64,000 bases of DNA from Pseudomonas sp. SDI (GCF_003105155.1 NZ_QETK01000014.1:1-64000), one strand, 5' to 3'. Numbered from the stretch's first letter, positions 1 to 8,986 are shown. The notes: a model not told the origin generated them from the letters alone. Program-made: numbers and translations.

Positions 1-116
1 GCAGGTGCGGAGCGAGGGAACCCCGGAGCGCAGCGCAGGGGCCGTATGCAGGGCCGGGGCGTTTTGCCAACTTTTGCGCCGTCAAAAGTTGGCCGCCGTC
101 AGGGCGGAAGGGGCCG
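1..116. repeat. Dispersed Pseudomonas intergenic repeat with perfect inverted repeat
   Basis: This non-coding stretch resembles a dispersed repeat commonly seen next to genes in Pseudomonas genomes; that is recognition from memory, not a search. The sequence shows a perfect 10-base inverted repeat, ccaacttttg at 67-76 and caaaagttgg at 83-92, around a 6-base loop. An open frame crosses it, but the composition and palindrome argue against a protein. It may continue to the left of the window. Confidence 0.5.
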
Positions 117-160
117 GCAGCCTCGCCACGGCAAATGGATATGCCCCCCAAGATCAAGCG

Positions 161-187
161 CATCGCCGGCAAGGCCGGCTCCCACAC
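161..187. repeat. REP-like short palindrome
   Basis: The stretch contains gccggcaaggccggc followed by tcccaca, the pattern shared by the REP elements elsewhere in this window. It lies just downstream of the leftward DUF3077 gene, where REP elements usually sit. Confidence 0.5.
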
Positions 188-206
188 TCCAACCCCGACC
201 AATTAC

Positions 207-515
207 CTAGGTCGTTTTCGTATGCACCTCGACCCCTTTCAACACCGCCTCAGTCAAGGCATGAGACATATCCAGAGACTGCTGAGTCGACCAAAGTAGC
301 GACTGCTGCTCACCCTCGGCCAGTTCCAACGCCTTGACCGTGGTGACTTGAGCACACCGAAGCAGCACAGAAAGATGCACCAGGGCATCTTCGATATCGA
401 CCCCCGCGCGTACTGCGAATACTGGATCATGACTGCCTGAGCAAGAAGCGAAGGCCGTGCTGAAGGTTGTTACAGGAGCGCCGGCTGGCGGAGGATCAGG
501 GACAATCTTGTTCAT
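207..515 (-). CDS. DUF3077/DUF6124-type small protein
   Basis: A 102-residue protein that resembles the small Pseudomonas DUF3077 family, whose members share a segment like AVRAGVDIEDALVHLSVLL (here about residues 34-52) followed by a helical stretch around the signature 'LRCAQVT'. No function is established for this family. The N-terminal 30 residues are Pro/Ser/Thr-rich and probably disordered; there is no signal peptide or membrane segment. The ATG follows taggagctgcacc, a plausible ribosome-binding site. The gene stands alone behind a long structured leader (about 516-810). Recognition is by sequence pattern only; the function is unknown. Confidence 0.7.
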   Translation of the reverse strand: MNKIVPDPPPAGAPVTTFSTAFASCSGSHDPVFAVRAGVDIEDALVHLSVLLRCAQVTTVKALELAEGEQQSLLWSTQQSLDMSHALTEAVLKGVEVHTKTT

Positions 516-810
516 GGTGCAGCTCCTATATCGCCATGGGAGCTACCAGCATCCGCTTGCACACGAATGGGTGGCAGCTGTGCGCAGGTGTGCAAGACCG
601 AGGATATAGGACCCGGCAGACCCGAAGGTCTCCCACGCACAGCCGCCATAAAGCGCCTTCGCGGACATGAGCGCCGAAAAGGTCGTTGGGCGCTGTCGCG
701 CTATATTCTGTCGGGCTTGCACACCCGGCCGCCGAATTGGCAGCGGCTGAGCGAGGATAGAGGACTTGGACTTTGGCGACAACCGGCGAAAGCTGGAGCG
801 GCAACAACTA
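516..810 (-). promoter_or_regulatory. Structured leader upstream of the DUF3077-type gene
   Basis: Between the DUF3077-type gene and nfeD there is no convincing gene. Read on the minus strand, it contains a hairpin AGACC-TTCG-GGTCT (618-631), that is a UUCG tetraloop in RNA, and a second stem agcgcc/ggcgct (670-675 with 689-694). Overlapping open frames cover the stretch in more than one frame, but none has a recognisable domain. I infer a 5' leader or a repeated element carried with this gene family. 811-956 shows no feature I can name apart from the nfeD start region. Confidence 0.35.
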
Positions 811-956
811 GGTATGTCAAAGCGTTACCCCCCAACAATCAAATGCATCACCGGCAAGACCAGCGCCCACAAAGATTGCTCACACATTGGGTATGGCCTG
901 CCCCACGGAGTCCATTAAACTCCCCCCTCACCTGCCGCTGACCTCAAGGCCTAGAA

Positions 957-1394
957 ATGGAAATTCAATGGTGGATCTGGCTGGTCCTGGGCTTCGGCCT
1001 GATCGTTCTGGAACTCGTCCTGCCAACCTTCTTCATCCTCTGGTTCGGCATCGGCGCCGTGGTCGTCGCCGTTATCGCCTGGCTGATCCCGACCCTGCAA
1101 CTGGACATGCAGGTGCTGCTCTGGGTCGCCCTTTCCAGCACCACCGCCGCCCTCTGGTTCAAGCTCCTGCGCAAAAAAACCGCCGACGTGCGCTGGACCG
1201 CCGACACCGCCATCGGTGAAGTCGGTCTGCTCACCCAAACCGTCTCCGAATTCCACAAAGGCCGCGTGCGCTTCCAGAAACCCATCCTCGGCAACGAAGA
1301 GTGGACCTGCATCGCCGACGCCGAAATCGCCAGCGGCGAGCGCGTGCGCATCCTCGCCATCGAAGGCAATACCGTGCGCGTCACCCGCGCCTGA
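957..1394 (+). CDS. NfeD-family membrane protein
   Basis: A 145-residue inner-membrane protein of the NfeD (YbbK-type, short) family. Residues 1 to about 70 hold two or three hydrophobic helices (WIWLVLGFGLIVLELVLP and following), and about 75-145 form the soluble OB-fold-like domain typical of NfeD. Such proteins partner SPFH/stomatin proteins in membrane microdomain organisation; the catalytic protease domain of long NfeD is absent. It ends 33 bases before the slipin gene, so the two very likely form an operon. The ATG at 957 is the first in frame and begins MEIQWW, as in relatives. Confidence 0.85.
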   Translation: MEIQWWIWLVLGFGLIVLELVLPTFFILWFGIGAVVVAVIAWLIPTLQLDMQVLLWVALSSTTAALWFKLLRKKTADVRWTADTAIGEVGLLTQTVSEFHKGRVRFQKPILGNEEWTCIADAEIASGERVRILAIEGNTVRVTRA

Positions 1395-1427
1395 CACCGC
1401 GCCACCCATCAAAGGAAGATTCACGAC

Positions 1428-2282
1428 ATGACCAGCCTCATAGTCACCGGCACGATAGCCCTGTTCGTCCTCATCACCCTGTTCAAAGGCGTACGCATCG
1501 TGCCGCAAGGCGAAGAGTGGATCGTCGAGCGCCTCGGCCGCTACCACGCCACCCTCAAACCCGGCCTGAACATCCTCATCCCGTACATGGACGTGGTCGC
1601 CTACCGCCTGCCAACCAAGGACATCATCCTCGACGTGCAGCAACAGGAAATCATCACCCGCGACAACGCTGTCATCGTCGCCAACGCCCTGTGCTTCGCC
1701 AAGGTCGTCGACCCACAGAAGGCTTCCTACGGTGTGCAGGACTTTTCCTATGCCGTGACCAGCCTGACCATGACCTCACTGCGTGCCATCGTCGGCGCCA
1801 TGGACCTCGACGAAGCCCTCTCCGGCCGCGAACAGATCAAGGCACGCCTGCGTGAAGTGATGTCGGAACAGACCGAAGACTGGGGCGTGACCGTGCGCTC
1901 GGTCGAGATCCAGGACATCCGCCCTTCGGAAAACATGCAAGCGGCCATGGAGCGCCAGGCCGCCGCCGAGCGTGAGCGTAAAGCCGACGTGACCCGCGCC
2001 GAAGGCGCCAAGCAGGCCGCCATTCTCGAAGCCCAGGCCCGCCAGCAATCGGCCAAACTCGACGCCGAAGCACAGATCAACCTCGCCGAAGCCTCGGCCC
2101 AGGCAATCACCCTGGTGAAGAACGCCATCGGCAGCGAAGTCACCCCAGCCATGTACCTGCTCGGCGAACGCTACATCGGCGCCATGGAAAACCTGGCACA
2201 AAGCGAAAACGCCAAGATCGTCGTACTGCCGGCCGACCTGCAGGAAACCGTGCGCGGCCTGATGGGGCGCAACAAGGCCTGA
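1428..2282 (+). CDS. Slipin/stomatin-like SPFH-domain protein (QmcA-like)
   Basis: A 284-residue SPFH (band 7) protein. Residues about 3-18 form a membrane anchor, the SPFH domain follows (VPQGEEWIVERLGRYHATL at about residue 25), and about 175-230 is an Ala/Glu/Gln-rich coiled coil (AAERERKADVTRAEGAKQAA). Slipins oligomerise at the inner membrane and act in membrane organisation or protein quality control. The start has a good ribosome-binding site (aaaggaag). It pairs with the upstream nfeD gene, the usual arrangement. An imperfect terminator-like hairpin follows its stop. Confidence 0.9.
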   Translation: MTSLIVTGTIALFVLITLFKGVRIVPQGEEWIVERLGRYHATLKPGLNILIPYMDVVAYRLPTKDIILDVQQQEIITRDNAVIVANALCFAKVVDPQKASYGVQDFSYAVTSLTMTSLRAIVGAMDLDEALSGREQIKARLREVMSEQTEDWGVTVRSVEIQDIRPSENMQAAMERQAAAERERKADVTRAEGAKQAAILEAQARQQSAKLDAEAQINLAEASAQAITLVKNAIGSEVTPAMYLLGERYIGAMENLAQSENAKIVVLPADLQETVRGLMGRNKA

Positions 2283-2295
2283 CCAGGGCCCGCCA

Positions 2296-2334
2296 GCTGG
2301 GGCTGCGGCACTTCATCGCACCCCCGGCTTTTTT
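2296..2334 (+). terminator. Likely Rho-independent terminator after slipin gene
   Basis: Imperfect stem gctggggctgcgg (2296-2308) with cgcacccccggc (2317-2328), followed by a run of six T (2329-2334). It would end the nfeD-slipin transcript and insulate the copper cluster. Confidence 0.6.
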
Positions 2335-2391
2335 ACATATACGTGCAACTCTGGCTAAATAGCCACCATCGAATCCTGACCGGATCCCTCC

Positions 2392-2778
2392 ATGCCTCGA
2401 CATCGGCTTGCCCCCGCCTGGATTGCCTGCCTCGCAGTGCTGTTCAATCTGCTGGCAATGCCGTTGTCTTCGGCAGCGCCCAAGGGCCCGGCCGAGCAAC
2501 TGTTGTGGGGGGTGTTCTGCGCCGCCGGCGGCAGCAAGATGGTCGCCATCTCGCTCGGCCCGCAAGACGCCACCCCGCAGAACGACGACCACTCGACCAT
2601 GCAGCACTGCTGGTGCTGCTCCGGCGCCGCACCGCTGCTGGCCCTACCTGGGCAGCCGCTGCAATTGCGGCACCCCAGCCACGATTACCTGGCCAGCCGC
2701 ACGCCTCAGGCCATTGCCCAGGCCACACCGCGCCAGCAATGGCCGGCGCTCAACCCGCGCGCTTCCCCTTCCGTCTAG
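2392..2778 (+). CDS. DUF2946 family protein, first copy
   Basis: A 128-residue protein of the DUF2946 type. Residues about 10-30 are a hydrophobic signal or anchor (AWIACLAVLFNLLAMPLSSAA), and a Cys motif HCWCCSGAA lies near residue 73. DUF2946 proteins commonly sit in copper-related operons beside PCuAC and TonB copper receptors; their biochemical role is not established, and metal binding by the Cys/His motif is an inference. It is the first gene of the copper cluster, 47 bases before the PCuAC gene. Confidence 0.75.
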   Translation: MPRHRLAPAWIACLAVLFNLLAMPLSSAAPKGPAEQLLWGVFCAAGGSKMVAISLGPQDATPQNDDHSTMQHCWCCSGAAPLLALPGQPLQLRHPSHDYLASRTPQAIAQATPRQQWPALNPRASPSV

Positions 2779-2825
2779 ATTCACTACGCTCACTGCTGCG
2801 AACCCGAATCGACTGGAGAAGCACC

Positions 2826-3296
2826 ATGTTCAAGAACGCCCTGCTGCTGGCCGCCCTGTGCCTGCCGGCGACCTTTGCCAACGCCCACGAATTCACCCAG
2901 GGCGAGTTGCACATCGCCCACCCGTGGTCGCAGGAACTGCCGCCCAACGCCCCCAACGTCGCGGCCTATTTCGTCGTGCACAACAACGGCACGGCCGATG
3001 ACCGCCTGCTCGGCGTCGACAGCCCGATCACCGACCGCGCCGAACTGCACGAACACGTGCACAAGGACGGCCTGATGAAAATGCAGCAAGTGCCCAGCGT
3101 CGTGGTGCCCGCCGGCAAAGACCTGGTATTTGCCCCCGGCGCCTACCACGTGATGCTGATGCAGCCCAAGGACCGCAGCCTGCTCAGCGACGGCAAGCAC
3201 TTCCCGCTGACTCTGCACTTCGAGAAAGCCGGCGACGTCACCGTCGACGTCGCCGTGCAGAAGCAGGCGCCTGAAGGCGCAGCCCATACGCACTGA
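2826..3296 (+). CDS. PCu(A)C periplasmic copper chaperone
   Basis: A 156-residue periplasmic protein. Residues 1-20 are a signal peptide ending FANA/HEF. The rest matches the PCuAC (DUF461) cupredoxin-like fold, with the Met/His copper-site segments ELHEHVHKDGLMKMQQV and PGAYHVMLM. Family members bind Cu(I) and deliver it to cytochrome oxidase or other cuproproteins. The chosen ATG gives a proper signal peptide; a longer frame upstream (from 2343) overlaps the preceding gene and is not used. It lies between two DUF2946 genes and upstream of the OprC-like receptor. Confidence 0.88.
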   Translation: MFKNALLLAALCLPATFANAHEFTQGELHIAHPWSQELPPNAPNVAAYFVVHNNGTADDRLLGVDSPITDRAELHEHVHKDGLMKMQQVPSVVVPAGKDLVFAPGAYHVMLMQPKDRSLLSDGKHFPLTLHFEKAGDVTVDVAVQKQAPEGAAHTH

Positions 3297-3315
3297 TCGC
3301 TGAGCCCTGCTCGTC

Positions 3316-3753
3316 ATGAGCATCGCCCGCAACCGACTCGCCCCGCGCGCAAGGCTCCCTGAACGGACCTTGCGCGGCAGCTGGCTGAGCCTGTTCGCCA
3401 TGTTGATGATCTTTATCGGCCCACTGGTTTCCCAGTCGATGCCGATGGATCACCGCGCCAGCATGCCGGGCATGTCCATGCCGATGGACATGGACAGCGC
3501 GCACGATTGCCACACTGCCAGTGCGAGCGACACCCGCCACGGCGACCCGTCGCTGCATGTGATCTGGGAGAAATGCGGCTACTGCAGCCTGTTCTTCCAC
3601 TGCCCGGCGTTGCCGCAACCGCTGAGCCTGCTCACCACCACCGCCGCCCCCGCCCCGCGCGGGCTGATCAGCCAACCCCGCCAGGGCCATGCCCGCCAGG
3701 CAATATTCCCCGGCGCCCGCTCACGCGCGCCACCGGCCAGCCTCGTCGTCTGA
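3316..3753 (+). CDS. DUF2946 family protein, second copy, Met/His-rich
   Basis: A 145-residue DUF2946-type protein. Residues about 22-40 form one hydrophobic segment (SWLSLFAMLMIFIGPLVSQ), followed by a Met/His-rich stretch (MPMDHRASMPGMSMPMDMD) and the motif CGYCSLFFHCP. Both are consistent with copper binding on the periplasmic side, which is inferred. It differs clearly from the first DUF2946 protein in this cluster. It starts 19 bases after the PCuAC stop and precedes the TonB-dependent receptor by 80 bases. Confidence 0.78.
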   Translation: MSIARNRLAPRARLPERTLRGSWLSLFAMLMIFIGPLVSQSMPMDHRASMPGMSMPMDMDSAHDCHTASASDTRHGDPSLHVIWEKCGYCSLFFHCPALPQPLSLLTTTAAPAPRGLISQPRQGHARQAIFPGARSRAPPASLVV

Positions 3754-3833
3754 AACCACCGTATGCGCCTGCGCGGCTCGGCACTCGCCGGGCCACGCGC
3801 GCACCTTCATGACTGATCGATGTTGGAATCACT

Positions 3834-5906
3834 ATGTCCGGCTACACCGCTGTTTATCGTCTGTCCCTGCAAGGGACCATTGCCGTACTCTGCGGCACCC
3901 TGCTCAGCCCGTTGGCCCTGGCCACCGACGCGCACCCCGACGACCACACACACGCCCAGGTTAAGGGCGAACTGAGCCCCACGGTAATCACCGCCGTAGC
4001 GCCCAGCTCACCACTGACCATCGTCACCAACCCCAAGGACCCGCGCCAGCCCGTCCCGGCCAGCGACGGCGCCGACTACCTGAAGACCATCCCCGGCTTC
4101 TCGGCAATCCGTGCCGGCGGCACCAACGGCGACCCGGTACTGCGCGGCATGTTCGGCTCGCGGCTGAACATTCTCACCAACGGCGGGGTCATGCTCGGCG
4201 CCTGCCCGAACCGGATGGACGCGCCCACCTCGTACATCTCGCCGGAAACCTACGACCGCCTGACCGTGATCAAGGGCCCGCAAACCGTGCTCTGGGGCCC
4301 GGGCGGGTCGGCCGGGACGATCCTCTTCGAACGTGAGCCGGAGACCTTCGGCGAGCTCGGCACGCGGGTCAACGCCAGCCTGCTGGCCGGCTCCAACGGC
4401 CGCTTCGACAAAGTGCTCGATACCGCTGCCGGCAACCGTTACGGCTATGTGCGCTTCGTCGGCAACCAGTCGCGCTCGGACGACTACGACGACGGCAATG
4501 GCGACACCGTGCCATCGCGCTGGGACAAGTGGAACGGCGACGTCACCCTCGGCTGGACCCCGGATGCCGACACCCTGCTCGAACTCACCGCCGGCAAGGG
4601 CGATGGCGAAGCGCGCTATGCCGGACGTGGCATGGACGGTTCGCAGTTCGAGCGCGAAAGCCTCGGCCTGCGCGTCGAGAAATCCAACCTCGGCGAGGTG
4701 CTCGACAAGGTCGAGGCACAGGTCTACTACAACTACGCCGACCATGTGATGGACAACTACAGCCTGCGCAGTTCGCCCACCAGCGGCATGATGGCCGGGC
4801 CGATGGTCAGCAACGTCGACCGCCGTACCCTCGGCGGACGGATCAAGGCTACCTGGCGCTGGGACGATGTGGCGCTGGTCGGCGGGATCGACGCGCAAAC
4901 CAACGAACACCGCCAGCGCGGCGGCATGGGCATCGATGCACATCGCGGCAAGAGCTGGAACAAGGACGCTGACTTCCACAACTACGGCCTGTTCGGTGAA
5001 CTGACCTGGGACACCAGCAGCCAGGACCGCTTGATCACCGGCGCCCGCCTCGACCGCGCCTCGGCCAAGGACTACCGCAAAGCCAGCCCGACCCGCGACG
5101 ACACCCGTGCCGATACCCTGCCCAGCGGCTTTGTGCGTTTCGAGCACGACCTGGCGGCGATCCCGGCCACCACCTACATCGGCCTGGGCCATGCGCAGCG
5201 TTTCCCCGACTACTGGGAGCTGTTCTCGCCCAAGTCCGGCCCGGACGGTTCGCGCAATGCCTTCGACAAGCTCAAGCCGGAAAAAACCACCCAGCTCGAC
5301 GTCGGCATCCAGTACAAGACCGAGCAGCTCGAAGCCTGGGCCTCGGGCTACATCGGCCAGGTCCGCGACTACATCCTGTTCGACTACCGGCCGGGGATGA
5401 TGGGCATGCTCAACTCCCAGGCCGAGAATATCGACGCACGGATCATGGGCGGTGAACTGGGCGCGGCTTATCAGCTGACCAGCAACTGGAAGGCCGATGC
5501 GACCCTGGCCTACGCTTGGGGCAAGAACAGCAGCGATGGCAAGGCACTGCCGCAGATGCCACCGCTGGAAAGCCGCCTGGGCCTGACCTACAGCCGCGAC
5601 GACTGGAGCGCCGGCGCCCTCTGGCGGCTGGTCTCGGCACAGAACCGCATCGACCAGAATGCGGGCAACGTGGTTGGCAAGGACTATGAAAAGAGCGCCG
5701 GCTTTGGCGTGTTCTCGCTCAACGGCGCATACCGCGTGAGCAAGAACGTCAAGCTCAGCGCCGGCGTCGACAACCTGTTCGACAAGGCCTATGCCGAGCA
5801 CCTGAACCTGGCCGGCAACGCCGGGTTCGGTTACCCGGCGAGCGATCCACAGGCGATCAACGAGCCGGGGCGGACGTTCTGGAGCAAGGTCGACCTGAGT
5901 TTCTGA
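3834..5906 (+). CDS. oprC: TonB-dependent copper receptor (OprC-like)
   Basis: A 690-residue outer-membrane receptor. A signal peptide (about 1-31, ending PLALA/TDA) is followed by a His-rich start, a plug domain (about 50-180) and a 22-stranded barrel ending in the outer-membrane signature ...WSKVDLSF. The motif GACPNRMD has Cys124 and Met128 (precursor numbering), matching the CxxxM copper site known from P. aeruginosa OprC. It would take copper across the outer membrane with TonB energy. The flanking PCuAC and DUF2946 genes support copper as substrate. The PepSY gene follows 60 bases later. Confidence 0.88.
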   Translation: MSGYTAVYRLSLQGTIAVLCGTLLSPLALATDAHPDDHTHAQVKGELSPTVITAVAPSSPLTIVTNPKDPRQPVPASDGADYLKTIPGFSAIRAGGTNGDPVLRGMFGSRLNILTNGGVMLGACPNRMDAPTSYISPETYDRLTVIKGPQTVLWGPGGSAGTILFEREPETFGELGTRVNASLLAGSNGRFDKVLDTAAGNRYGYVRFVGNQSRSDDYDDGNGDTVPSRWDKWNGDVTLGWTPDADTLLELTAGKGDGEARYAGRGMDGSQFERESLGLRVEKSNLGEVLDKVEAQVYYNYADHVMDNYSLRSSPTSGMMAGPMVSNVDRRTLGGRIKATWRWDDVALVGGIDAQTNEHRQRGGMGIDAHRGKSWNKDADFHNYGLFGELTWDTSSQDRLITGARLDRASAKDYRKASPTRDDTRADTLPSGFVRFEHDLAAIPATTYIGLGHAQRFPDYWELFSPKSGPDGSRNAFDKLKPEKTTQLDVGIQYKTEQLEAWASGYIGQVRDYILFDYRPGMMGMLNSQAENIDARIMGGELGAAYQLTSNWKADATLAYAWGKNSSDGKALPQMPPLESRLGLTYSRDDWSAGALWRLVSAQNRIDQNAGNVVGKDYEKSAGFGVFSLNGAYRVSKNVKLSAGVDNLFDKAYAEHLNLAGNAGFGYPASDPQAINEPGRTFWSKVDLSF

Positions 5907-5966
5907 TGCAACCCGGGGCGCGGTCGTTGGCCGCGCCCTACTCCGGCAGCCATAAGGGAGTGCTCC

Positions 5967-7331
5967 ATGAGCAAACCGCAGATTTCTTTCTACAACCTGG
6001 CCTGGCGCTGGCATTTCTATGCCGGGTTGTTCGTCGCACCGTTCATGATTCTGCTGGCCATCACCGGGATCATCTACCTGTTCAAACCGCAGCTCGACCC
6101 GTTGCTGTACCGCCCCTTGATGGTCGTAGAAGCTGGCCATCACCGGCACAGCGCCGACAGCCTGCTGGCGTAGGTGAAAGCCGCTTATCCACAGGCCCAG
6201 GTCAGCCAGTACCTGCCGGCGTTGAACAGCGCGCGCAGCGCGCAGTTCGTGATCAGCGACGCCGGACGCGAGCTGAATGTGTTCGTCGACCCCTACACCG
6301 GCAGCGTGCTCGGCGCGCAGGATGCCAAGCAGAACCTGCAGGCGGTGGCGCGAGCGCTGCACGGCGAGTTGATGATCGGCACCGTTGGCGACCGGCTGAT
6401 CGAGCTGGCGGCGGGCTGGGGCATCGTTCTGGTGGTGTCCGGGCTGTACCTGTGGTGGCCGCGTGGGCGGGCGACAGCCGGGGTGCTGTGGCCGCGCTTC
6501 GGTGCGCGGGGGCGACTGCTGTGGCGCGATCTGCACGCCGTCAGCGGGTTCTGGGGTTCGGCGTTGTTGCTGCTGATGTTGCTCAGTGGCATGACCTGGA
6601 CCGGGTTCTGGGGCAAGCAGTACGCGGATGTGTGGAATACCTTCCCGGCGGCGATGTGGAACGACGTGCCGACGTCGGATCAGCACGCCGGGACCTTGAA
6701 CAGTGCCGCGCGCCAGACCGTGCCGTGGGCGCTGGAAAACACGCCGATGCCGGTGTCCGGGGCGCATGCCGAACACATGGGCCATGCTGCAATGAACGAT
6801 GCGCCGGCAGCGCCGCAGGTGACGTTGCAGCAGGTCGAGGACCTGGCGAACACCCGTGGGGTCGAGCCGGGGTACAGCATTACCCTGCCGACCAGCGCCA
6901 GCGGAGTGTTCACCGTGGCGGTGTTTGCCGATGACCCGCGCAACGACGCCACCCTGCATGTCGACCAGTACACCGGGCGGGTGCTGGTGGACGTGCGTTG
7001 GGCCGATTACAGCCCGGTGGCGCAGGCGACCGAACTGGGCGTGATGCTGCATGAGGGAAAGATGTTCGGCTGGGTCAACCAGCTGCTGATTCTGTTGGTC
7101 TGCCTGCTGATCTTGCTGGGGTCGGTGAGTGGCCTGGTGATGTGGTGGAAACGCCGGCCGCAAGGTGGCCTGGGCGTGCCGCCGCTGCGCCATGACCTGC
7201 CGCGCTGGAAGGTGGCGACGGTGGTGATGGTGGGGTTGGGGGTGGCGTTCCCACTGGTGGGGGTGTCGATGCTGGTGGTGTGGGGGCTGGATCGGCTGCT
7301 CGGGCGGCGGATGCTGGCGGTTCGGGCCTGA
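5967..7331 (+). pseudogene. PepSY-associated TM protein gene interrupted by an in-frame TAG
   Basis: The frame encodes a PepSY transmembrane protein of about 454 residues, a normal length, but a TAG stop at 6171-6173 breaks it after residue 68 (...ADSLLA). The same frame continues at once with GTG (6174) as VKAAYPQAQVSQYLPAL. A single CAG-to-TAG or AAG-to-TAG change explains it, since family members read through here with Gln or Lys. The first part holds the first membrane helix; the second holds PepSY repeats and three further helices. The adjacent GTG might allow reinitiation (TAGGTG). PepSY proteins beside metal receptors are thought to help in metal reduction or transfer. Sequencing error is possible. 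Confidence 0.75.
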
Positions 7332-7453
7332 CCCTGCCGACGCCAGCCCTGCCCGGTTGAGACGACTTGTCGCGCCAGCGCCGGAAAATCCCGTGTTAAC
7401 GTAGCCGGCGCTCACTACGTACAAGAAGACTGAACCACAATGGAATGCAGCCT

Positions 7454-8860
7454 ATGACCCGGACCTCGACCCCCGATCCAAGCGAACACCACCTGCAACG
7501 CAACCTCAGCAACCGCCACATCCAGCTCATCGCCATCGGCGGCGCCATCGGCACCGGCCTGTTCATGGGCTCCGGCAAAACCATCAGCCTCGCCGGCCCC
7601 TCGATCATCTTCGTCTACATGATCATCGGCTTCATGCTGTTCTTCGTCATGCGCGCCATGGGCGAACTGCTGCTGTCGAACCTGAACTACAAATCCTTCA
7701 TCGATTTTTCCGCCGACCTGCTCGGCCCCTGGGCCGGTTACTTCACCGGCTGGACCTACTGGTTCTGCTGGATCATCACCGGCATCGCCGACGTGATCGC
7801 CATCGCCGCCTACTCGCAGTTCTGGTTCCCCGAGCTGCCGCAATGGGCCCCGGCCCTGGCCTGTGTCGGCGTGCTGCTGTCGCTGAACCTGATCACGGTA
7901 AAACTGTTCGGCGAAATCGAGTTCTGGTTCGCCATGATCAAGATCGTCGCCATCCTCGCGCTGGTCGGCACCGGCCTGTACATGGTCTTCGCCGGCTTCG
8001 AATCGCCCGCCGGACGCACCGCGAGCCTGACCAACCTGTGGAACGACGACGGCATGTTCCCGCACGGCCTGATGGGCTTCTTCGCCGGCTTCCAGATCGC
8101 TGTGTTCGCCTTCGTCGGGATCGAGCTGGTGGGCACCACCGCCGCCGAAGCGAAGAACCCCGAACGCACCCTGCCACGGGCCATCAACTCGATCCCGATC
8201 CGCATCATCATGTTCTACGTGCTGGCTCTGATCGCGATCATGGCGGTGACCCCATGGCGCGACGTGGTGCCGGGCAAGAGCCCGTTCGTCGAGCTGTTCA
8301 TCCTCGCCGGCCTGCCCGCCGCCGCCAGCATCATCAACTTCGTGGTGCTGACTTCGGCCGCGTCTTCGGCCAACAGCGGGGTGTTCTCCACCAGCCGCAT
8401 GCTGTTCGGCCTGGCCCAGCAAGGCGACGCACCAAAGCCATTCGAAACCCTGTCCAAGCGCGATGTGCCGGCCAACGGCCTGTACTTCTCGTGCACCTGC
8501 CTGCTGCTCGGTGCAGCGCTGATGTACGTGATCCCGGACCTGGTGGAAGCCTTCACCCTGGTGACCACGGTGTCGGCAATCCTGTTCATGTTCGTCTGGT
8601 CGCTGATCCTGCTGTCGTACCTGACCTACCGCAAACAGCGCCAGGCCCTGCACCAGGCCTCGAAGTACAAGATGCCCGGCGGGCGCTTGATGTGCTGGGT
8701 ATGCCTGGCCTTCTTCGCCGCCATCCTGGTGCTGCTGAGCCTGGAGAGCGATACCCGCCAGGCGCTGATCGTCACGCCGCTGTGGTTCGTGCTGCTGACC
8801 ATCACCTATCAGTTCGTCCGGCGTAACCGCCAGCAGGCGCTGGCGCCGCAGGCCGACTGA
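7454..8860 (+). CDS. cycA: Amino-acid permease, CycA-like (D-Ser/D-Ala/Gly)
   Basis: A 468-residue APC-superfamily permease with about 12 membrane helices. The N-terminus LSNRHIQLIAIGGAIGTGLF is the AAT-family signature, and the protein reads like E. coli CycA (NYKSFIDFSADLLGPWAGYF). Expected function is proton-coupled uptake of D-serine, D-alanine and glycine. I use ATG 7454; another ATG at 7445 would add three residues. It stands alone and is followed by a strong palindrome. The gene symbol rests on family resemblance, so a related substrate is possible. Confidence 0.82.
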   Translation: MTRTSTPDPSEHHLQRNLSNRHIQLIAIGGAIGTGLFMGSGKTISLAGPSIIFVYMIIGFMLFFVMRAMGELLLSNLNYKSFIDFSADLLGPWAGYFTGWTYWFCWIITGIADVIAIAAYSQFWFPELPQWAPALACVGVLLSLNLITVKLFGEIEFWFAMIKIVAILALVGTGLYMVFAGFESPAGRTASLTNLWNDDGMFPHGLMGFFAGFQIAVFAFVGIELVGTTAAEAKNPERTLPRAINSIPIRIIMFYVLALIAIMAVTPWRDVVPGKSPFVELFILAGLPAAASIINFVVLTSAASSANSGVFSTSRMLFGLAQQGDAPKPFETLSKRDVPANGLYFSCTCLLLGAALMYVIPDLVEAFTLVTTVSAILFMFVWSLILLSYLTYRKQRQALHQASKYKMPGGRLMCWVCLAFFAAILVLLSLESDTRQALIVTPLWFVLLTITYQFVRRNRQQALAPQAD

Positions 8861-8863
8861 GCC

Positions 8864-8902
8864 CCCGGCAGGTTGCGCACCAGCACAGCGCAACCTGCCG
8901 GG
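8864..8902 (+). terminator. Perfect 15-bp hairpin after the permease gene
   Basis: cccggcaggttgcgc (8864-8878) pairs perfectly with gcgcaacctgccggg (8888-8902) around a 9-base loop. No clear T-run follows, so termination may be weak; it lies immediately after the permease stop. Confidence 0.5.
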
Positions 8903-8907
8903 CAGCG

Positions 8908-8934
8908 TGCACCGGCTAGCTCCAGGCCGGTGCA
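8908..8934. promoter_or_regulatory. Inverted repeat, possible activator site for urtA
   Basis: TGCACCGGC (8908-8916) and GCCGGTGCA (8926-8934) form a perfect dyad about 55 bases upstream of the -24/-12 promoter. The half-sites TGCACC/GGTGCA match NtrC half-sites, but their spacing is 15 bases rather than the usual 5, so this is not a canonical NtrC box. Confidence 0.3.
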
Positions 8935-8986
8935 GGCATGCCCGCTCCTCACACGCAAAACCCCGTCGTAGAGCGCTTGCCCGAGT

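Noticed and set aside
5..337. Open frame over the left repeat
   Set aside because: It runs through a dispersed repeat with a perfect inverted repeat and overlaps the DUF3077-type gene on the opposite strand.
4008..7424. Very long minus-strand open frame (over 1100 codons) opposite oprC and the PepSY gene
   Set aside because: It mirrors the high-GC codons of real genes on the other strand, has no known domain, and includes low-complexity His/Gln runs.
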